A DNA stretch of 64,000 nt, taken from contig CAWCHQ010000001.1 in NCBI GenBank assembly GCA_963795415.1, positions 1,054,001 to 1,118,000 of the forward strand, written 5' to 3'. Source of the DNA: CAVSUZ01 sp963795415. Its GTDB lineage: Bacteria > Pseudomonadota > Alphaproteobacteria > Acetobacterales > Acetobacteraceae. Under the pieces are notes generated by a model that did no database searches, was not told where the DNA came from, and was given only the letters and a program-made list of their open reading frames with translations. Position 1 is the first letter of the stretch, and each line of letters begins with the position of its first letter. The position numbers and the translations under genes are program-made. This document shows positions 38,985 to 49,855 of this stretch, piece after piece.

Positions 38985-39439
38985 TCAGCCGGACGCACCG
39001 TGCTGGCGCGCCCTGTTCTCGGCGTGAACCCGGAAAACCTGATCCGCGTTCTGCCGCTGCGGCGGCGACATCGAATCATAAAGCTGCTGGAACGCAGAGG
39101 AGAGTCGCTCCATGTCCTGCGCATGCAGCTCCGCCAGATGCGTGTAGGACTGCATGTTCTGCTCCGCGTTCATCGACCCCAGCTGCGATCCTCGCTGATA
39201 GATTGCCTGCTGCATGTCATCGGCATTCTGCTCCATCGCCTGGGCGAACTGGTCCCATTGGCGCTGCTCGGTCGGGCCGATTTCAAGCTGGTGTGAAGCT
39301 GCTGAACGTGCCGCTCGACACGTTCCTGTGTACTATTGGGCTGAGGCTGATTATTCGGCGGTGATTGGGCGAATGCGCCGACGGGCAGCGCCAGCATGGC
39401 GGTGGCCCCAATGACAGGCAGCAGCAGGGTACGTTTCAT
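38985..39439 (-). pseudogene. Periplasmic Spy/CpxP-like (LTXXQ) protein, one-base shift
   Basis: ATG 39439 reads MKRTLLLPVIGATAMLALPV, a signal peptide cut after GAFAQ. ERVERHVQQLHTSL follows, then the frame shifts at about 39290. The next frame reads EIGPTEQRQWDQFAQAMEQN, which has the spacing of the LTxxQ motif of Spy/CpxP proteins. It continues as helices to ADQVFRVHAENRARQHGASG at 38985. Such proteins are periplasmic chaperones or metal/stress responders. A strong hairpin terminator follows. The neighbour at 39480 is another small exported protein on the same strand. Confidence 0.75.
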
Positions 39440-39479
39440 GATCAACCGATCTCCCCTCACGCTAAATCGCTATTGAAGG

Positions 39480-39833
39480 CTAATACCCGGACGGATAGCC
39501 ATAGTTGTAGCCATACGCGGCGGGTGGCGGCGGCGCGTAATAGGCTGGCGGTGGAGCCGACGGATAATAAACGGGCGGCGGAGCCGCATACGCCGGGGGC
39601 GGAGCCGCCAGCGCGCCGCCGACCAGCGCACCCAGCCCAAGGCCCAGCAGCGCACCACCCACGATCGCTCCGGTGTTATTGTTGTCGTGATAATAGCCGT
39701 GCCAATCGTGCCGGTAATCACGGTGATAATCCCCGTGCCAGCCCTGTGCGGCAGCCGGCATCGCAAACGGAACCGCGAACGACGCCGCCAGCGCCAATGC
39801 GGTACAGGAACGGGACAGCCTCGAAAATTTCAT
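39480..39833 (-). CDS. Secreted glycine-zipper and Pro/Tyr-rich small protein
   Basis: 117 residues from MKFSRLSRSCTALALAASFA, with a signal peptide cut near PAAAQGW. The mature part has a His/Tyr-rich segment (WHGDYHRDYRHDWHGYYHD), then a glycine-zipper membrane-like segment (TGAIVGGALLGLGLGALVGG) and a tail of PPPxY units (APPPVYYPSAPPPAYYAPPP). This layout is common in alphaproteobacterial outer-surface or periplasmic proteins of unknown role. A TAG stop follows at 39480. An AAGGAG site precedes the start. Confidence 0.75.
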   Translation of the reverse strand: MKFSRLSRSCTALALAASFAVPFAMPAAAQGWHGDYHRDYRHDWHGYYHDNNNTGAIVGGALLGLGLGALVGGALAAPPPAYAAPPPVYYPSAPPPAYYAPPPPAAYGYNYGYPSGY

Positions 39834-40052
39834 CGTGTTTCTCCTTCCGGAGAGCAATCGTGGTGTTGCGTCAGAGCAAAATTGTGGTCCATCGCGTCAC
39901 AATCTTTTCCCGAAGAAACGCGAGACCCATTCAGCGGTGGCAATGCTGGCTGCTCGCGCCTTCGGGAGCGAGTCCACGCCTCCCGACGGCCTGGCCTGAG
40001 CCTCCCCTGGAATTTGACATCCCGCCACACAGGCCGCATCCTTGTCAGTCAC

Positions 40053-40157
40053 CGAGGGGGGTCCCGCTATTCTGGGGCTGAGAGTCCGGCAGGGGCGCGA
40101 CAGCGCCGGCGCCGGTGACCCTTGAACCTGATCCGGGTCATGCCGGCGGAGGGACGG
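40053..40157 (+). promoter_or_regulatory. TPP riboswitch (THI element)
   Basis: The conserved halves are present: GGGG with GGGGCTGAGA at 40074-40083, and ACCCTTGAACCTGATCCGGG with TCATGCCGGCGGAGGGA up to 40154, separated by a GC-rich variable stem. This is the thi-box that binds thiamin pyrophosphate and shuts down expression. It lies 65 bases before thiC, as in many proteobacteria. Confidence 0.95.
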
Positions 40158-40220
40158 GGCCTGATGACGTACAAACCCCCTGCCCGACGTCGGCTGCCGC
40201 CAGAAGGGAGTTGAACGCCC

Positions 40221-42047
<1,827 letters not shown>

Positions 42048-42305
42048 GTTTCGTTCCACTCGGCCTCGGGTCGGGCGGAAGGCCCCGCCCCGGCCGGCGC
42101 TTATTCCATGACCGCGCGTGCGGCGCCAATCTGCTCTCAGAGGGCAGGTCTCCCTGAAATCCCATGCTCCCCGACAAGCGGGCCGCTGAGGTGAAGCCGT
42201 GACCGGTATAACAACATAGCCTTCTTGGCTTCTGCCATGTCGGTGAAATCATACCCGCCTTCTTGAAAGCAGCTTTTTTCACCAACAGAAACCGTCGGGT
42301 AGGGA
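42048..42305. other. Intergenic stretch, nothing recognised
   Basis: Between thiC and the antitoxin locus I see no gene, RNA or strong terminator. Short GC-rich symmetries occur near 42060-42100, but without a T-run. Confidence 0.5.
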
Positions 42306-42324
42306 TTGCATGCATAAAATGCAA
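42306..42324. promoter_or_regulatory. Inverted repeat upstream of the antitoxin gene
   Basis: TTGCAT and ATGCAA are separated by GCATAAA. The motif lies about 30 bases before the antitoxin start, where autoregulating FitA/VapB antitoxins usually bind. A further GCATGC lies at 42330-42335. Confidence 0.45.
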
Positions 42325-42352
42325 TGCCAGCATGCAGCCAATCGGGTCCAGC

Positions 42353-42603
42353 ATGGCCGCTCTCTCCATCCGCAACATCGATGCGGACGTGAAAGAGCGT
42401 CTGCGCGTCCGCGTGGCCCAGTGTGGGCAGTCCGTGGAAGCCGAGGTGCGGCAGATCCTCGAAACTACTCTCGCCGAACTCAAGGGGCCGCCGCAGCCAA
42501 ACTTGGCCGAGGCGATCCGCCGACGCTTCGAGCCGCTCGGCGGAGTCGATCTCGAACTGCCGCCGATCAGTTTGTCGACGCACCGCCCTCGTTCGATCCA
42601 TGA
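42353..42603 (+). pseudogene. FitA/VapB-type ribbon-helix-helix antitoxin, frameshifted at its end
   Basis: ATG 42353 gives MAALSIRNIDADVKERLRVR and then GQSVEAEVRQILETTLAEL, the ribbon-helix-helix of FitA-like antitoxins. FEPLGGVDLELPP follows, and the toxin-binding tail FVDAPPSFDP lies in another frame because of one indel near 42570. The TGA of that frame (42601-42603) overlaps an ATG reading MIVVDT, the start of the PIN toxin, in the usual ATGA coupling. The DNA-binding part is complete and may still be made. Confidence 0.75.
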
Positions 42604-42617
42604 TTGTCGTCGACACA
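42600..42617 (+). pseudogene. Start of a PIN-domain toxin, cut off after six residues
   Basis: ATGATTGTCGTCGACAC reads MIVVDT, the beginning of FitB/VapC toxins including the first catalytic Asp. Homology then ends, and IS630-related sequence follows within a few tens of bases. The toxin is lost. Confidence 0.6.
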
Positions 42618-42639
42618 GGAACACGCCCCGGAGGTCGAC

Positions 42640-43160
42640 GTCGATGATTCGGTCCCTTTGCGGTGAGAACGGTCGCCGCCATGATCGGCTGCCATCAGGT
42701 CGCCGCCATCAGGTCAAAGTGCACGAGCGCACGATGGGCAAGTGGCTGCGCCGGCTTGGTCTAACCCGGCTTCAGCCGCGCCCGTCGCATCCGCAGAAGG
42801 ATGTCGCGGCACAGGAGCTTTTTAAAAAAGCTTTGCGGATGTAACGACGCCTGCCCTGCCGGCCTCGGCGGCCGGAAAGCCAATGGAAATCTGGTTCGCC
42901 GATGAAGCCAGGGGTCGGGCAGAAGGGGACCCTCGCTTATGTCTGGGCACCGGTTGGTTCGCGTCCGGCCATGGTGCGCGACGACCGCCATGACTCCGCG
43001 CATCTGTTCAGGGCCAACAAACTCTGCCGCTTGGTTTGGGACAGCTACGAGGCCGTCCTGGCGGCCTGCCGCGACGCCTGGAACTTCCTGATCAATGATC
43101 CCGAGCGAATACGCTCTATCGGCACCCGCGACTGGGCGTGCGTCAATGTTTACGGCGGCT
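42640..43160 (+). mobile_element. IS630-family transposase remnant with internal deletion
   Basis: Pieces of one transposase follow in three frames: VHERTMGKWLRRLGLTRLQP, then AGKPMEIWFADEAR, then VGQKGTLAYVWAPVGSRPAM and DDRHDSAHLF. That last piece is joined directly to RANKLCRLVWDSYEAVLAAC and SIGTRDWACVNV, the C-terminus. About a hundred residues including part of the DDE core are missing at the HLF/RANK junction (about 43010). It is dead. It sits between the truncated toxin and a duplicated tRNA end. Confidence 0.8.
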
Positions 43161-43172
43161 GGTATAAATGCC

Positions 43173-43222
43173 TGATTTTGCTTGGTGGGCGCACAAGGAC
43201 TCGAACCTTGGACCCGCTGATT
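43173..43222 (-). repeat. Inverted 50-base copy of the tRNA-Lys 3' end
   Basis: The minus strand is identical over 50 bases to 46121-46170, that is the 3' half of tRNA-Lys from the anticodon stem through CCA plus ten downstream bases. It lacks the 5' half, so it is not a tRNA gene. Duplicated tRNA ends normally mark attachment sites. Here the copy is inverted relative to the intact tRNA 2.9 kb away. Confidence 0.9.
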
Positions 43223-43426
43223 GGGAGAAGTCTGGTTTGTCGATGATTTCAAGGACCGGTTTGCGATTGAGTGCCGGAGTTGGCGGGTAGGAGGCCGGTC
43301 GGGAGGGGGTGGAAGTGCAAACCGAACACTTGTCGAATAGCAAATCTATCGAGAATCAAGCGACGACGCTTCTCAGAATGAACGGCACAGGAGATTCTCT
43401 GGCACACAAGGGCGTGATGATGTAGG

Positions 43427-44516
43427 TTGCGCGCCCCCCACTTTTACAATCGAATATGGCGCGAGACGAACAGCAGGAGATTGAGCAAGAACCCTCACCG
43501 GATCACCCCACCGGAATGCAGGACGGGTTTTCATGCGACCCCGCACCATCACTCTCCCTCTTCTGCTAAGCAGCGAAGATCAAGGAGGGTGTTGGCGGGA
43601 AGCATCTGGCCAACGTTCAAAACATTCACTACTGTTATCCTTCCTTGCGTGGTGGCCATCGGTGGTGGTTTCGGTTGGAGCTGGGAGCACTGGATAGCGA
43701 AGCCGGACCACAAGGCGGTTTCGAACTCCGTAGCTTCAGCTTCCGCACAGACACAGGTGACAAACGAACAGGTCGTCAAGGTAGTCGAGGCATTACCCGA
43801 TAATTTCGTGAAAATGCTTGCCGATGCACACTTGGCTGAACGAAACGCCGAAGCCGAGGCTAGTGCCTTATCTCTCAAGCTATCTGCGAACCAGAATGCG
43901 GTTATCACATTCTTCCAAATCATCGGACAAAACTCTGTCCCCGCGGGTGATCTCCGAGCGAAGCTGGTCGAAGTGGCCGAGAGCTATATCGCCCTTCGAC
44001 ATACAGTAGATGATCTTATCTCGGATCAAACCGAAACTAGTGGCTTGTTTAGCAAGGCGGTGAGCCAAATAGCTAATGGCCACCTTCATGACGCTGACAA
44101 GACACTATTTCAAGCCGAAGAACTAACGCTCAAGAGTGCCGCAGACCTAAACGCCAAGAGCCAGAAGGACGAATACCAGTCCGCAATGGAATCAGTCGCT
44201 GAAATCAGGGCAGCTCGCGGGGATCTTGCTCTAACGATGCTCGAATATGTGTCGGGGACCACCCGCTATCAATCTGCCGCAGATGCCGTATCCTTTGAAG
44301 ATACTATCCAAGCGCAGTACCGACCTGAAGGCGGCTGAAGCGCAATACAGGCTCTGGCTCCGAAGCCAAGATCTGTCTACGCTTGAGAGTTCCGTCAAAA
44401 TCTATACCGGTGCATTCAAGGTGCTCGATGATTGCATCTGCTTTATAGAGGAATGGGCCCATCATTCTCTACTGTTTGGTGATGGAATTCTCAAGCTTGC
44501 ACGACGCCAAGCGGGT
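43427..44516 (+). pseudogene. Membrane-anchored TPR-like protein, broken by shift and IS insertion
   Basis: An open frame to 44338 contains one membrane segment (FTTVILPCVVAIGGGFGWSW) and a coiled region QVVKVVEALPDNFVKMLADA. TPR-like helices follow (FSKAVSQIANGHLHDADKTL, MESVAEIRAARGDLALTML), ending YRPEGG. A second frame carries the continuation AEAQYRLWLRSQDLSTLESS and VKIYTGAFKVLDD, which has TPR spacing, until IS3 copy 2 begins at 44517. Another frame at 43458 (MARDEQQEIEQEPSPDHPTG) may be the real N-terminus. The N-terminal anchor with TPR tail resembles sensor or effector proteins of accessory islands. No function can be assigned. Confidence 0.5.
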
Positions 44517-44594
44517 GAGGTGGACCCCGAAATCTGGACAGGTGGCTAAGAGAGACTTCTCGCTTCTGGAACGGCCGCGGGCCGGGGTTGACAG

Positions 44595-44888
44595 ATGGCG
44601 CATATTCGCAAGAAGCACAGCGTTGATTTCAAGGCGAAGGTGGCCTTGGCGGCGGTGCGCGAGGACGGCACCGTGGCGGAGCTATCAAGCCGATATGGGG
44701 TGCATGCGAGCCAGATCCATGCGTGGAAGAAGACGCTGGTCGAGGGGGTTGGTTCGCTGTTCGCCCGGGGGAAGGCAGGAACGTCGGAGGGCGCCGTGGC
44801 GGACGAGGCGCAACTGGCCAAGCTGTATGAGAAGATTGGCGAGCTGACGGTCGAGCGCGATTTTTTTCGCAAAAGGTCTGGGCCATGA
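44595..44888 (+). CDS. IS3-family transposase OrfA
   Basis: 97 residues, MAHIRKKHSVDFKAKVALAA. It contains an HTH (AELSSRYGVHASQIHAWKKT) and a C-terminal coiled segment LAKLYEKIGELTVERDFFRK. It is the DNA-binding part of the transposase. It overlaps orfB by four bases (ATGA). A T7 run and GCAAAAGG lie just before the overlap and could support ribosomal frameshifting to a fused OrfAB. Confidence 0.9.
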   Translation: MAHIRKKHSVDFKAKVALAAVREDGTVAELSSRYGVHASQIHAWKKTLVEGVGSLFARGKAGTSEGAVADEAQLAKLYEKIGELTVERDFFRKRSGP

Positions 44889-45843
44889 ACCAGATAACGC
44901 GGCTGTCGCTGGTCGACAGGTCCGACGCGGACCTGTCGATCGTGGCGCAGTGCCGGCTGCTGCAGGTTGCGCGCTCGACGCTGTATGACCGGGCTGCGCC
45001 GGTGAGTGCCGATGATCTGCGACTGATGCGGTGTCTGGACGAACAGTATCTGGCGACACCGTTCTACGGATCGCGTCGCATGGTGGCGGTACTGCGCCGG
45101 TCCGGCGAAGTGGTGAACCGCAAGCGGGTGCGCCGATTGATGCGTCTGATGGGGCTTGAGGCGATTTACCAGAAGCCGAACACCAGCCGGCGTCACCCGG
45201 AACACAAGGTGTATCCTTACCTTTTGCGAGATCTCCTGATCGATCGACCCAACCAGGTGTGGTGCGCGGACATCACGTACATCCCGCTGGCGAAGGGTTT
45301 TGTGTATCTGGTTGCTGTGATGGACTGGTTCAGTCGGCGTGTTCTGGCATGGCGTTTATCGATCGGGCTGGACATGGCATTCTGTGTCGAGGCTTTGCAG
45401 GATGCGATGGATCGATACGGGCAGCCGGGCATATTCAACACCGATCAGGGTGTGCAGTTCACCAGCGGGGATTTCATTGACGAACTGGCGGCCCGCGGGG
45501 TGCGGATCAGCATGGACGGCAAAGGGCGATTTTTGGACAACATCTTCATCGAGCGCCTGTGGCGCAGCCTGAATATGAGGAGGTGTTCATCAAGGCGTAC
45601 GCCTCGGTTGGTGCGGCACGTGGCGGTATCGGCAGGTGGCTGGCCTTTTACAACGATGTGCGTTTGCACCAAGCGCTCGGTTATCGAACGCCGCGCGAAA
45701 TGTTCGAGGCCGCGCCGATCTGTGGATATGTGGACAACGCCAGCGCGTTGACCACATCCCCACAGGCACCACAACAGCAACAAAAGGGGTCAATCGACGA
45801 TCAGAACGTGCTATGCAGCTTCGCTTCCCCCTCGCACGGGTAG
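44885..45843 (+). pseudogene. IS3-family transposase OrfB (integrase core), one base missing
   Basis: Starts MNQITRLSLVDRSDADLSIV. The HTH_21 region (PFYGSRRMVAVLRRSGEVVN) and DDE core are visible: Asp in VWCADITYIPLAKGF, Asp in IFNTDQGVQFTSGDF and Glu near NIFIERLWRSL. At about 45577 one A is missing from CTGAAATATG, so the frame turns to NMRRC. The correct tail YEEVFIKAYASVGAARGGIG continues in another frame to 45843. The truncated copy at 1.6-2.1 kb has the intact sequence here. Confidence 0.9.
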
Positions 45844-45910
45844 CGGGATTCGTAACCGGCGGGAGTCTCTCTTAGCTCAACCCGTTTCCTGTCCAATGGA
45901 TGGGGTCCAC

Positions 45911-45943
45911 CTCTCCCGCTTGCGGGGCCCGCAAGCGGGAGAG
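45911..45943. repeat. Perfect 33-base palindrome at the IS3 right end
   Basis: Sixteen bases (CTCTCCCGCTTGCGGG) are followed by one G and then their exact reverse complement. The first two bases coincide with the IS end. This may be an old terminator that served as insertion target. Confidence 0.75.
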
Positions 45944-46084
45944 CCTGCCCCAGGGCATCGGCCTCGGGTCGGATCGCGACGCGATCCGGGGAGCGCCCTC
46001 AAACCAAAAGCGACCTGTCGGCCGATCACCCCGCCGAGGGGTTTCAATCGCCGACACCCGCTGCTATGTGCGGCTCGGCCCGGC

Positions 46085-46160
<76 letters not shown>

Positions 46161-46220
46161 AGCAAAATCAATGTGTTAGCGATCAACTCGTTAATGCCAG
46201 ATTGCAGCCTAAAGGCGGGT

Positions 46221-46240
46221 TAGGCATCAGCTAGGCATCA
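46221..46240 (+). repeat. Integrase arm-type repeats, left end
   Basis: TAGGCATCA occurs at 46221-46229 and 46232-46240, an 11-base spacing. The same motif with the same spacing occurs at the other end of the element at 56316 and 56327. This is the expected place and form of integrase arm-binding sites. Confidence 0.65.
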
Positions 46241-46547
46241 TGGATGCACCGCAAGCCCCGTCGGCCGGTTGCCGCGGTCGCAAACGAAGCTTCCGGTCGC
46301 GCCCTTTCGAGCAGCACCCAACGGCCCGACATCGCTACTGGACCCCGCGGCTCTTCAACCAGCGCCAGCGCCACCCCCATACCCCCCGGTGGGGAGTGTT
46401 GGACTGGCCGGGTATGCCAGCGCCCAGTCGTAATCCCTCGCGCTCAGATGAGGGGCACTTCCAGGGGTTTCGTTCAGCCAATGGAGCGAGAACGGCACGC
46501 CGTGCCGGCAGGTTCGGCGCCCAAACCGAGGCACACCCGTGATGCTA
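46241..46547. other. Stretch inside the element without a supported gene
   Basis: Both strands have short open frames, but none has protein-like composition with a start signal. Between the arm repeats and the next gene I recognise nothing. Confidence 0.4.
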
Positions 46548-46833
46548 GAGGATATCGAACTTCGGCAGCGCACCCACAGTCAGTCCAGATGCGTTCACCA
46601 GATCGCCAGCTATGGCATTGATGCATTCGGTAAAGCTGCCCTGATCGGACACTGTAGAATGGGGGAATTTGGTCCTCTGCTCCAGCGGGTTGTATCCGAG
46701 CACGTATCTATGACCGCCAATTCGAGGCACAATCGGCGCTCCGCAGGTTCGACCCCGACCTCGGCTGGCATCGATGGCGTTCCCGCCTTCTCTCTCAGCC
46801 GATCATAGATCCCCAAGACGCACGCGATCATTC
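46548..46833 (-). pseudogene. Small unknown protein, frameshifted
   Basis: One frame reads MIACVLGIYDRLREKAGTPS and MPAEVGVEPAE. A second takes over with IGGHRYVLGYNPLEQRTKFP and SFTECINAIAGDLVNASGLT and ends LPKFDIL. Joined they give about 95 residues. It would lie downstream of the AlbA_2 gene on the same strand. No family is recognised. Confidence 0.35.
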
Positions 46834-46844
46834 CAACGAGCCAG

Positions 46845-47883
46845 TTAAAGGGGAACCTGCACCGCGTCTCGCTTGTCGCAGGACATGACATTTGCCTCGA
46901 TGAACCCGTCGCGCATCACGCGATACGACCGCACGAGGCCCTGCTCTCGCTGAACCTGCTCGACCCCACCCAGCACACGCCTTCCGCCGTGCTCGGTAAT
47001 CCAAACAACGTCCGCCCCTGGAACGTGCCCAGTGCCAGCCTCCCGTACCTCCCGTACACTCTGAGGTGGCACCAATCCGGTGAGGTGTTCAAGGCGGGCA
47101 ATGCCAAGGGCGTCATGAGGAACAAGTGTAACGCGCAGACCGAACGCGGCATAATTTTCCTTAGAGAGCCACCTTGACACCCGCAAATCCGCCGGTTCTG
47201 GAACGGCAGGCTCTGCCGGCACCTGTTTTACAAGCATCTGGGTAAAATCATTCTGAAAACCCTCCAACCTCTCAATCAGCGTCAAGGCCACAGCATCGAA
47301 CCTACGGGCATTGCGGATCACCATGTCATGTATCTCTGCCATTGTGAGCGGTACACAACTGTCCCCACGCCGGATCGTAGCTTCTCGCGTCTTGCGGACC
47401 CGGTGTGGTCCTAGCCGGGACGGCTCGACCTCTAAGATGACCACCCCGGCCCCTTCCGGCGTGGTAGGTAGGCCAACGACTGCTGCTTGCGGCAACCGCG
47501 GTTCTACGCAGTCAACGATCACATCCCGGAGTCGTCGCTCAAGGCCAGCTACGTCAGGCAGCGGATTGAGCACATCAGCACGTGCCGGATGAACATCGGT
47601 CTCTACCACGCCAAGGACCAGCACCCCGCCGTCTGCATTGCCGAAGGCCACCAGTTCTTCCATCAGCTTGTCTCGGCCGAAGTCCCTGAGTGGGCGGTTG
47701 TCCAGCCATGATCGGTCCGGGGGGTGGCTCCTTGCCCTCCTTGCGTGCGCGCCTCTGGTCTTCGTCGCTGATCGGAATATCACGCTTGTATTCGAGGTGC
47801 CGCCCCTCGGGCACTTTATCTGTGGTGAGCCGCTCGATGTCGGCGAGTGTCACTTGGTTCGCCGGTTTTCCAAAGGGGGTCAT
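46845..47883 (-). pseudogene. AlbA_2/Schlafen-type putative DNA- or nucleotide-binding protein, frame broken at a G-run
   Basis: ATG 47883 gives MTPFGKPANQVTLADIERLT, then VPEGRHLEYKRDIPI, the start of the AlbA_2 domain. At the six-base C/G run near 47715 the frame shifts. It resumes DRSWLDNRPLRDFGRDKLME and ELVAFGNADGGVLVLGVVE, the second domain motif, then AAVVGLPTTPEGAGVVILEV and AEIHDMVIRNARRFDAVALT. The C-terminus is unique. AlbA_2 proteins occur as regulators or as defence effectors. As cargo in a satellite-like element, it is a candidate anti-phage or superinfection factor, which is inference only. Confidence 0.65.
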
Positions 47884-48017
47884 GGCACCTCAGTGCAGGC
47901 AGTTCTGTACTGCATAGGCGCATCCCTCGCCCCGTGCGAGCGATGGGACTGTCGGTCATCATTCACCCGCGAGACCCCCGACCGTTCAGGCCGCCGGCGG
48001 TTCCGGCCGGCATCGGG

Positions 48018-48377
48018 TCACTGGCACTGGGTATGCACGATCCCGTCACCAAACCCCATCGAGGTGCAGTTGAGCGGAGACGATACCGGGGCCGGGGCGA
48101 CGGGCGCGAAGTAATAATGAGGCTGCGTTGCCCGCTCGATAGCGGCGCCGAAACCGGCGAGCGCCGCAGCCCGCGCCGCCCGTTGCTTGGCCTCGATCTC
48201 CTCTTGGCGCTGATACATCGGCACCACGTCACAGGCGTGTTGGTCGCCGGCGCTGCACTGATCCATGAGCGTGTGCAGGCGGTCATAGGTGGCGCTGTGG
48301 CAGCCAGCCAAGGTTAGCACACACGCGGTGGCGGCCGCCGCCGCCGCTAAGGTCGTCGCTCGGCACATGGTATTCAT
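48018..48377 (-). CDS. Small lipoprotein
   Basis: 119 residues starting MNTMCRATTLAAAAAATACV. The lipobox LTLAGC predicts lipid attachment at Cys, with Ser-like HSATY after it. The mature part has two further Cys (QCSAGDQHACDV) and a basic helical segment EEIEAKQRAARAAALAGFGA. It resembles small lipoproteins of phages and plasmids (Rz1-like or entry exclusion), but no assignment is possible. Confidence 0.6.
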   Translation of the reverse strand: MNTMCRATTLAAAAAATACVLTLAGCHSATYDRLHTLMDQCSAGDQHACDVVPMYQRQEEIEAKQRAARAAALAGFGAAIERATQPHYYFAPVAPAPVSSPLNCTSMGFGDGIVHTQCQ

Positions 48378-48792
48378 GGCGGCTTCTCTGCCCCTTTCTG
48401 CTGCTTAGCTAGAGCGGCATATAAGCGGCACGGGTTAATTATTGGTCTTCCTGCAGGCTGTGCCGGCTTGTATGCGTGTCGCGCTGACGCTGGCGCCAAG
48501 GGGCGCGGAAGACCCACCCTTGAGCACCTCGACGCGCAGTCTCTTTTGCCCCTCGGATGCCAACTCCCGGTTGATCGACGATAACCGGAGGCTCCGAAGG
48601 CTGCTGCAACTTATCCCTACGGTAGTGGGGAATTACTGATTTCCGAAAGCGGCGTGCGTGCGTGCCGAATGAGCGCCGGCACTAAGGGGCGCGGAAGGCC
48701 CGCCTGCTCGTTCCGTGCATTCGTATCGTGCGTGCCACCCAACATCCGTGCTATCCGTGCATCAGCGACAACCCAAACCGTTCAACAGCACC
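48378..48792. other. Intergenic stretch with a direct repeat
   Basis: No gene is supported. A segment GGCGCCAAGGGGCGCGGAAG at 48493 recurs near 48679 as GGCACTAAGGGGCGCGGAAG, about 186 bases apart. A CCCTACGGTAGTGGG near-palindrome is at 48615-48629, of the type found elsewhere in this element. Confidence 0.5.
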
Positions 48793-49467
48793 ATGAGCAC
48801 CGGCAGACCCTGTTCGATCTGTAGCAGCACCGAGAAAACCCGCATCGCCGCGGAGGTGATCGCCGCGGGTGCCAGCGATCAGGCGATTGCCGACCGGCTC
48901 GGCGGCGGGCTGCACCGCATGGCGATATCGCGCCACCGGCGCAATCACGTCGAGAAGCCAGCCGCAGCCATCGCCAAGGCCGCCGCCAAGGGGCGGGATG
49001 TGGTCGAAGAACGGGCGCAGACCCTCGCCGCAGCCGAGGCGGGCGACCCGGCTGCCTTTATCGCCCTGAATAACATAGTCGCCGATTTGCGCCGCGTGCA
49101 TGAGCGCCTCGAACGCACCGCGGACGCGGCAGAGCAGGACAATCAGCGCCTCGTCGTCGGGTCGTTGGCAGCACAGCAACTCCGGGCATCCGAGGTGCGA
49201 GCCAAGCTCGGCGGAGTTGGTGGCTACGCGGCGCAGAAGACACCCGGCGCTAGTGAGGGGGCCGTGTTCACCGTCAATTTTCACTTTCGGGGTAAGACCG
49301 AGACGGTCTCCGCTAGGGTAGTGGACACCCCTGCTATCCCGCCTGCCGGTGTGAGACACGTGATGGGCACCCTGTCCTTACCGCGAGTATTCGAGCCGCT
49401 TCTGCCTGATGCCGGCTTGCCGGACATGGCAGGACACGAAGCCGGCGAGTTCGGCGAAGGCGCGTAG
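48793..49467 (+). CDS. HTH/zinc-type phage-like protein, possibly small-terminase-like
   Basis: 224 residues from MSTGRPCSICSSTEKTRIAA. A Cys pair CSIC precedes a homeodomain-like HTH (GASDQAIADRLGGGLHRMAI), then a long helix (AAAIAKAAAKGRDVVEERAQ, LRRVHERLERTADAAEQDNQ). The C-terminal part has strands (GAVFTVNFHFRGKTETVSA). Phage small terminases and related regulators have HTH plus helical layouts of this kind, and satellites often carry one, but the assignment is tentative. Start 48793 is preferred since the 26 residues before it are not protein-like. Confidence 0.5.
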   Translation: MSTGRPCSICSSTEKTRIAAEVIAAGASDQAIADRLGGGLHRMAISRHRRNHVEKPAAAIAKAAAKGRDVVEERAQTLAAAEAGDPAAFIALNNIVADLRRVHERLERTADAAEQDNQRLVVGSLAAQQLRASEVRAKLGGVGGYAAQKTPGASEGAVFTVNFHFRGKTETVSARVVDTPAIPPAGVRHVMGTLSLPRVFEPLLPDAGLPDMAGHEAGEFGEGA

Positions 49468-49498
49468 TTGGCATCACAGGTCAGCCTGCGGGGGAGAT

Positions 49499-49771
49499 AT
49501 GGCTGAGTCGCGTTGGCTAAATGCTCAGGCAACCGCTGAATACATCAGCGTTTCCCCGGCGGCGTTGCCGCGCTTGGTGCGCCTAGGTCGGATTCCCGCG
49601 CCAAATTACCAACTCGGACCGCGGTCTCCGCGATGGGACCGTCTGGCATTAGATGAAAACTTCGACGGCGGAACGTCGTCCACCGACCCCGACATCGCTG
49701 TTCAAGCCGTAGTCAAGAAAATTGAGGAGGAAGCGGCCCGCCGCCGCAGCGGTCGCAACGCCCGACGATAG
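49499..49771 (+). CDS. Small excisionase/AlpA-like HTH protein
   Basis: 90 residues, MAESRWLNAQATAEYISVSP, preceded by GGGGAGA. The segment AQATAEYISVSPAALPRLVR then LGRIPAPNYQLGPRSPRWD is the winged-helix DNA-binding layout of excisionase/AlpA-like proteins. The C-terminus is basic. It is transcribed after the 224-residue gene, 31 bases downstream. It would act as a directionality factor or repressor for the element. Confidence 0.65.
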   Translation: MAESRWLNAQATAEYISVSPAALPRLVRLGRIPAPNYQLGPRSPRWDRLALDENFDGGTSSTDPDIAVQAVVKKIEEEAARRRSGRNARR

Positions 49772-49855
49772 CGGATCGCCGCCCCCCTTGCTTTGTTCTG
49801 CTCCCGGCTGAGCGATGGGCTTGGGTTTCGCGGGCATGTCGCTGCCCTTCACTGT

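Larger units (their letters stand above)
44517..45912 (+). mobile_element. IS3-family insertion sequence, copy 2 (about 1.4 kb)
   Basis: Bounded by imperfect inverted ends, GAGGTGGACCCC at 44517 and GGGGTCCACCTC ending at 45912. It contains orfA and orfB in the usual overlapping order. No direct target repeat is obvious. It interrupts the TPR-like gene on its left, and its right end abuts a perfect 33-base palindrome. The second, truncated copy lies at 1607-2073. Confidence 0.9.

Noticed and set aside
42761..43252. Minus-strand protein containing NQRVQGSSPCAPTKQNQ
   Set aside because: This peptide is the translation of a tRNA 3' end and flank, a well-known false gene.
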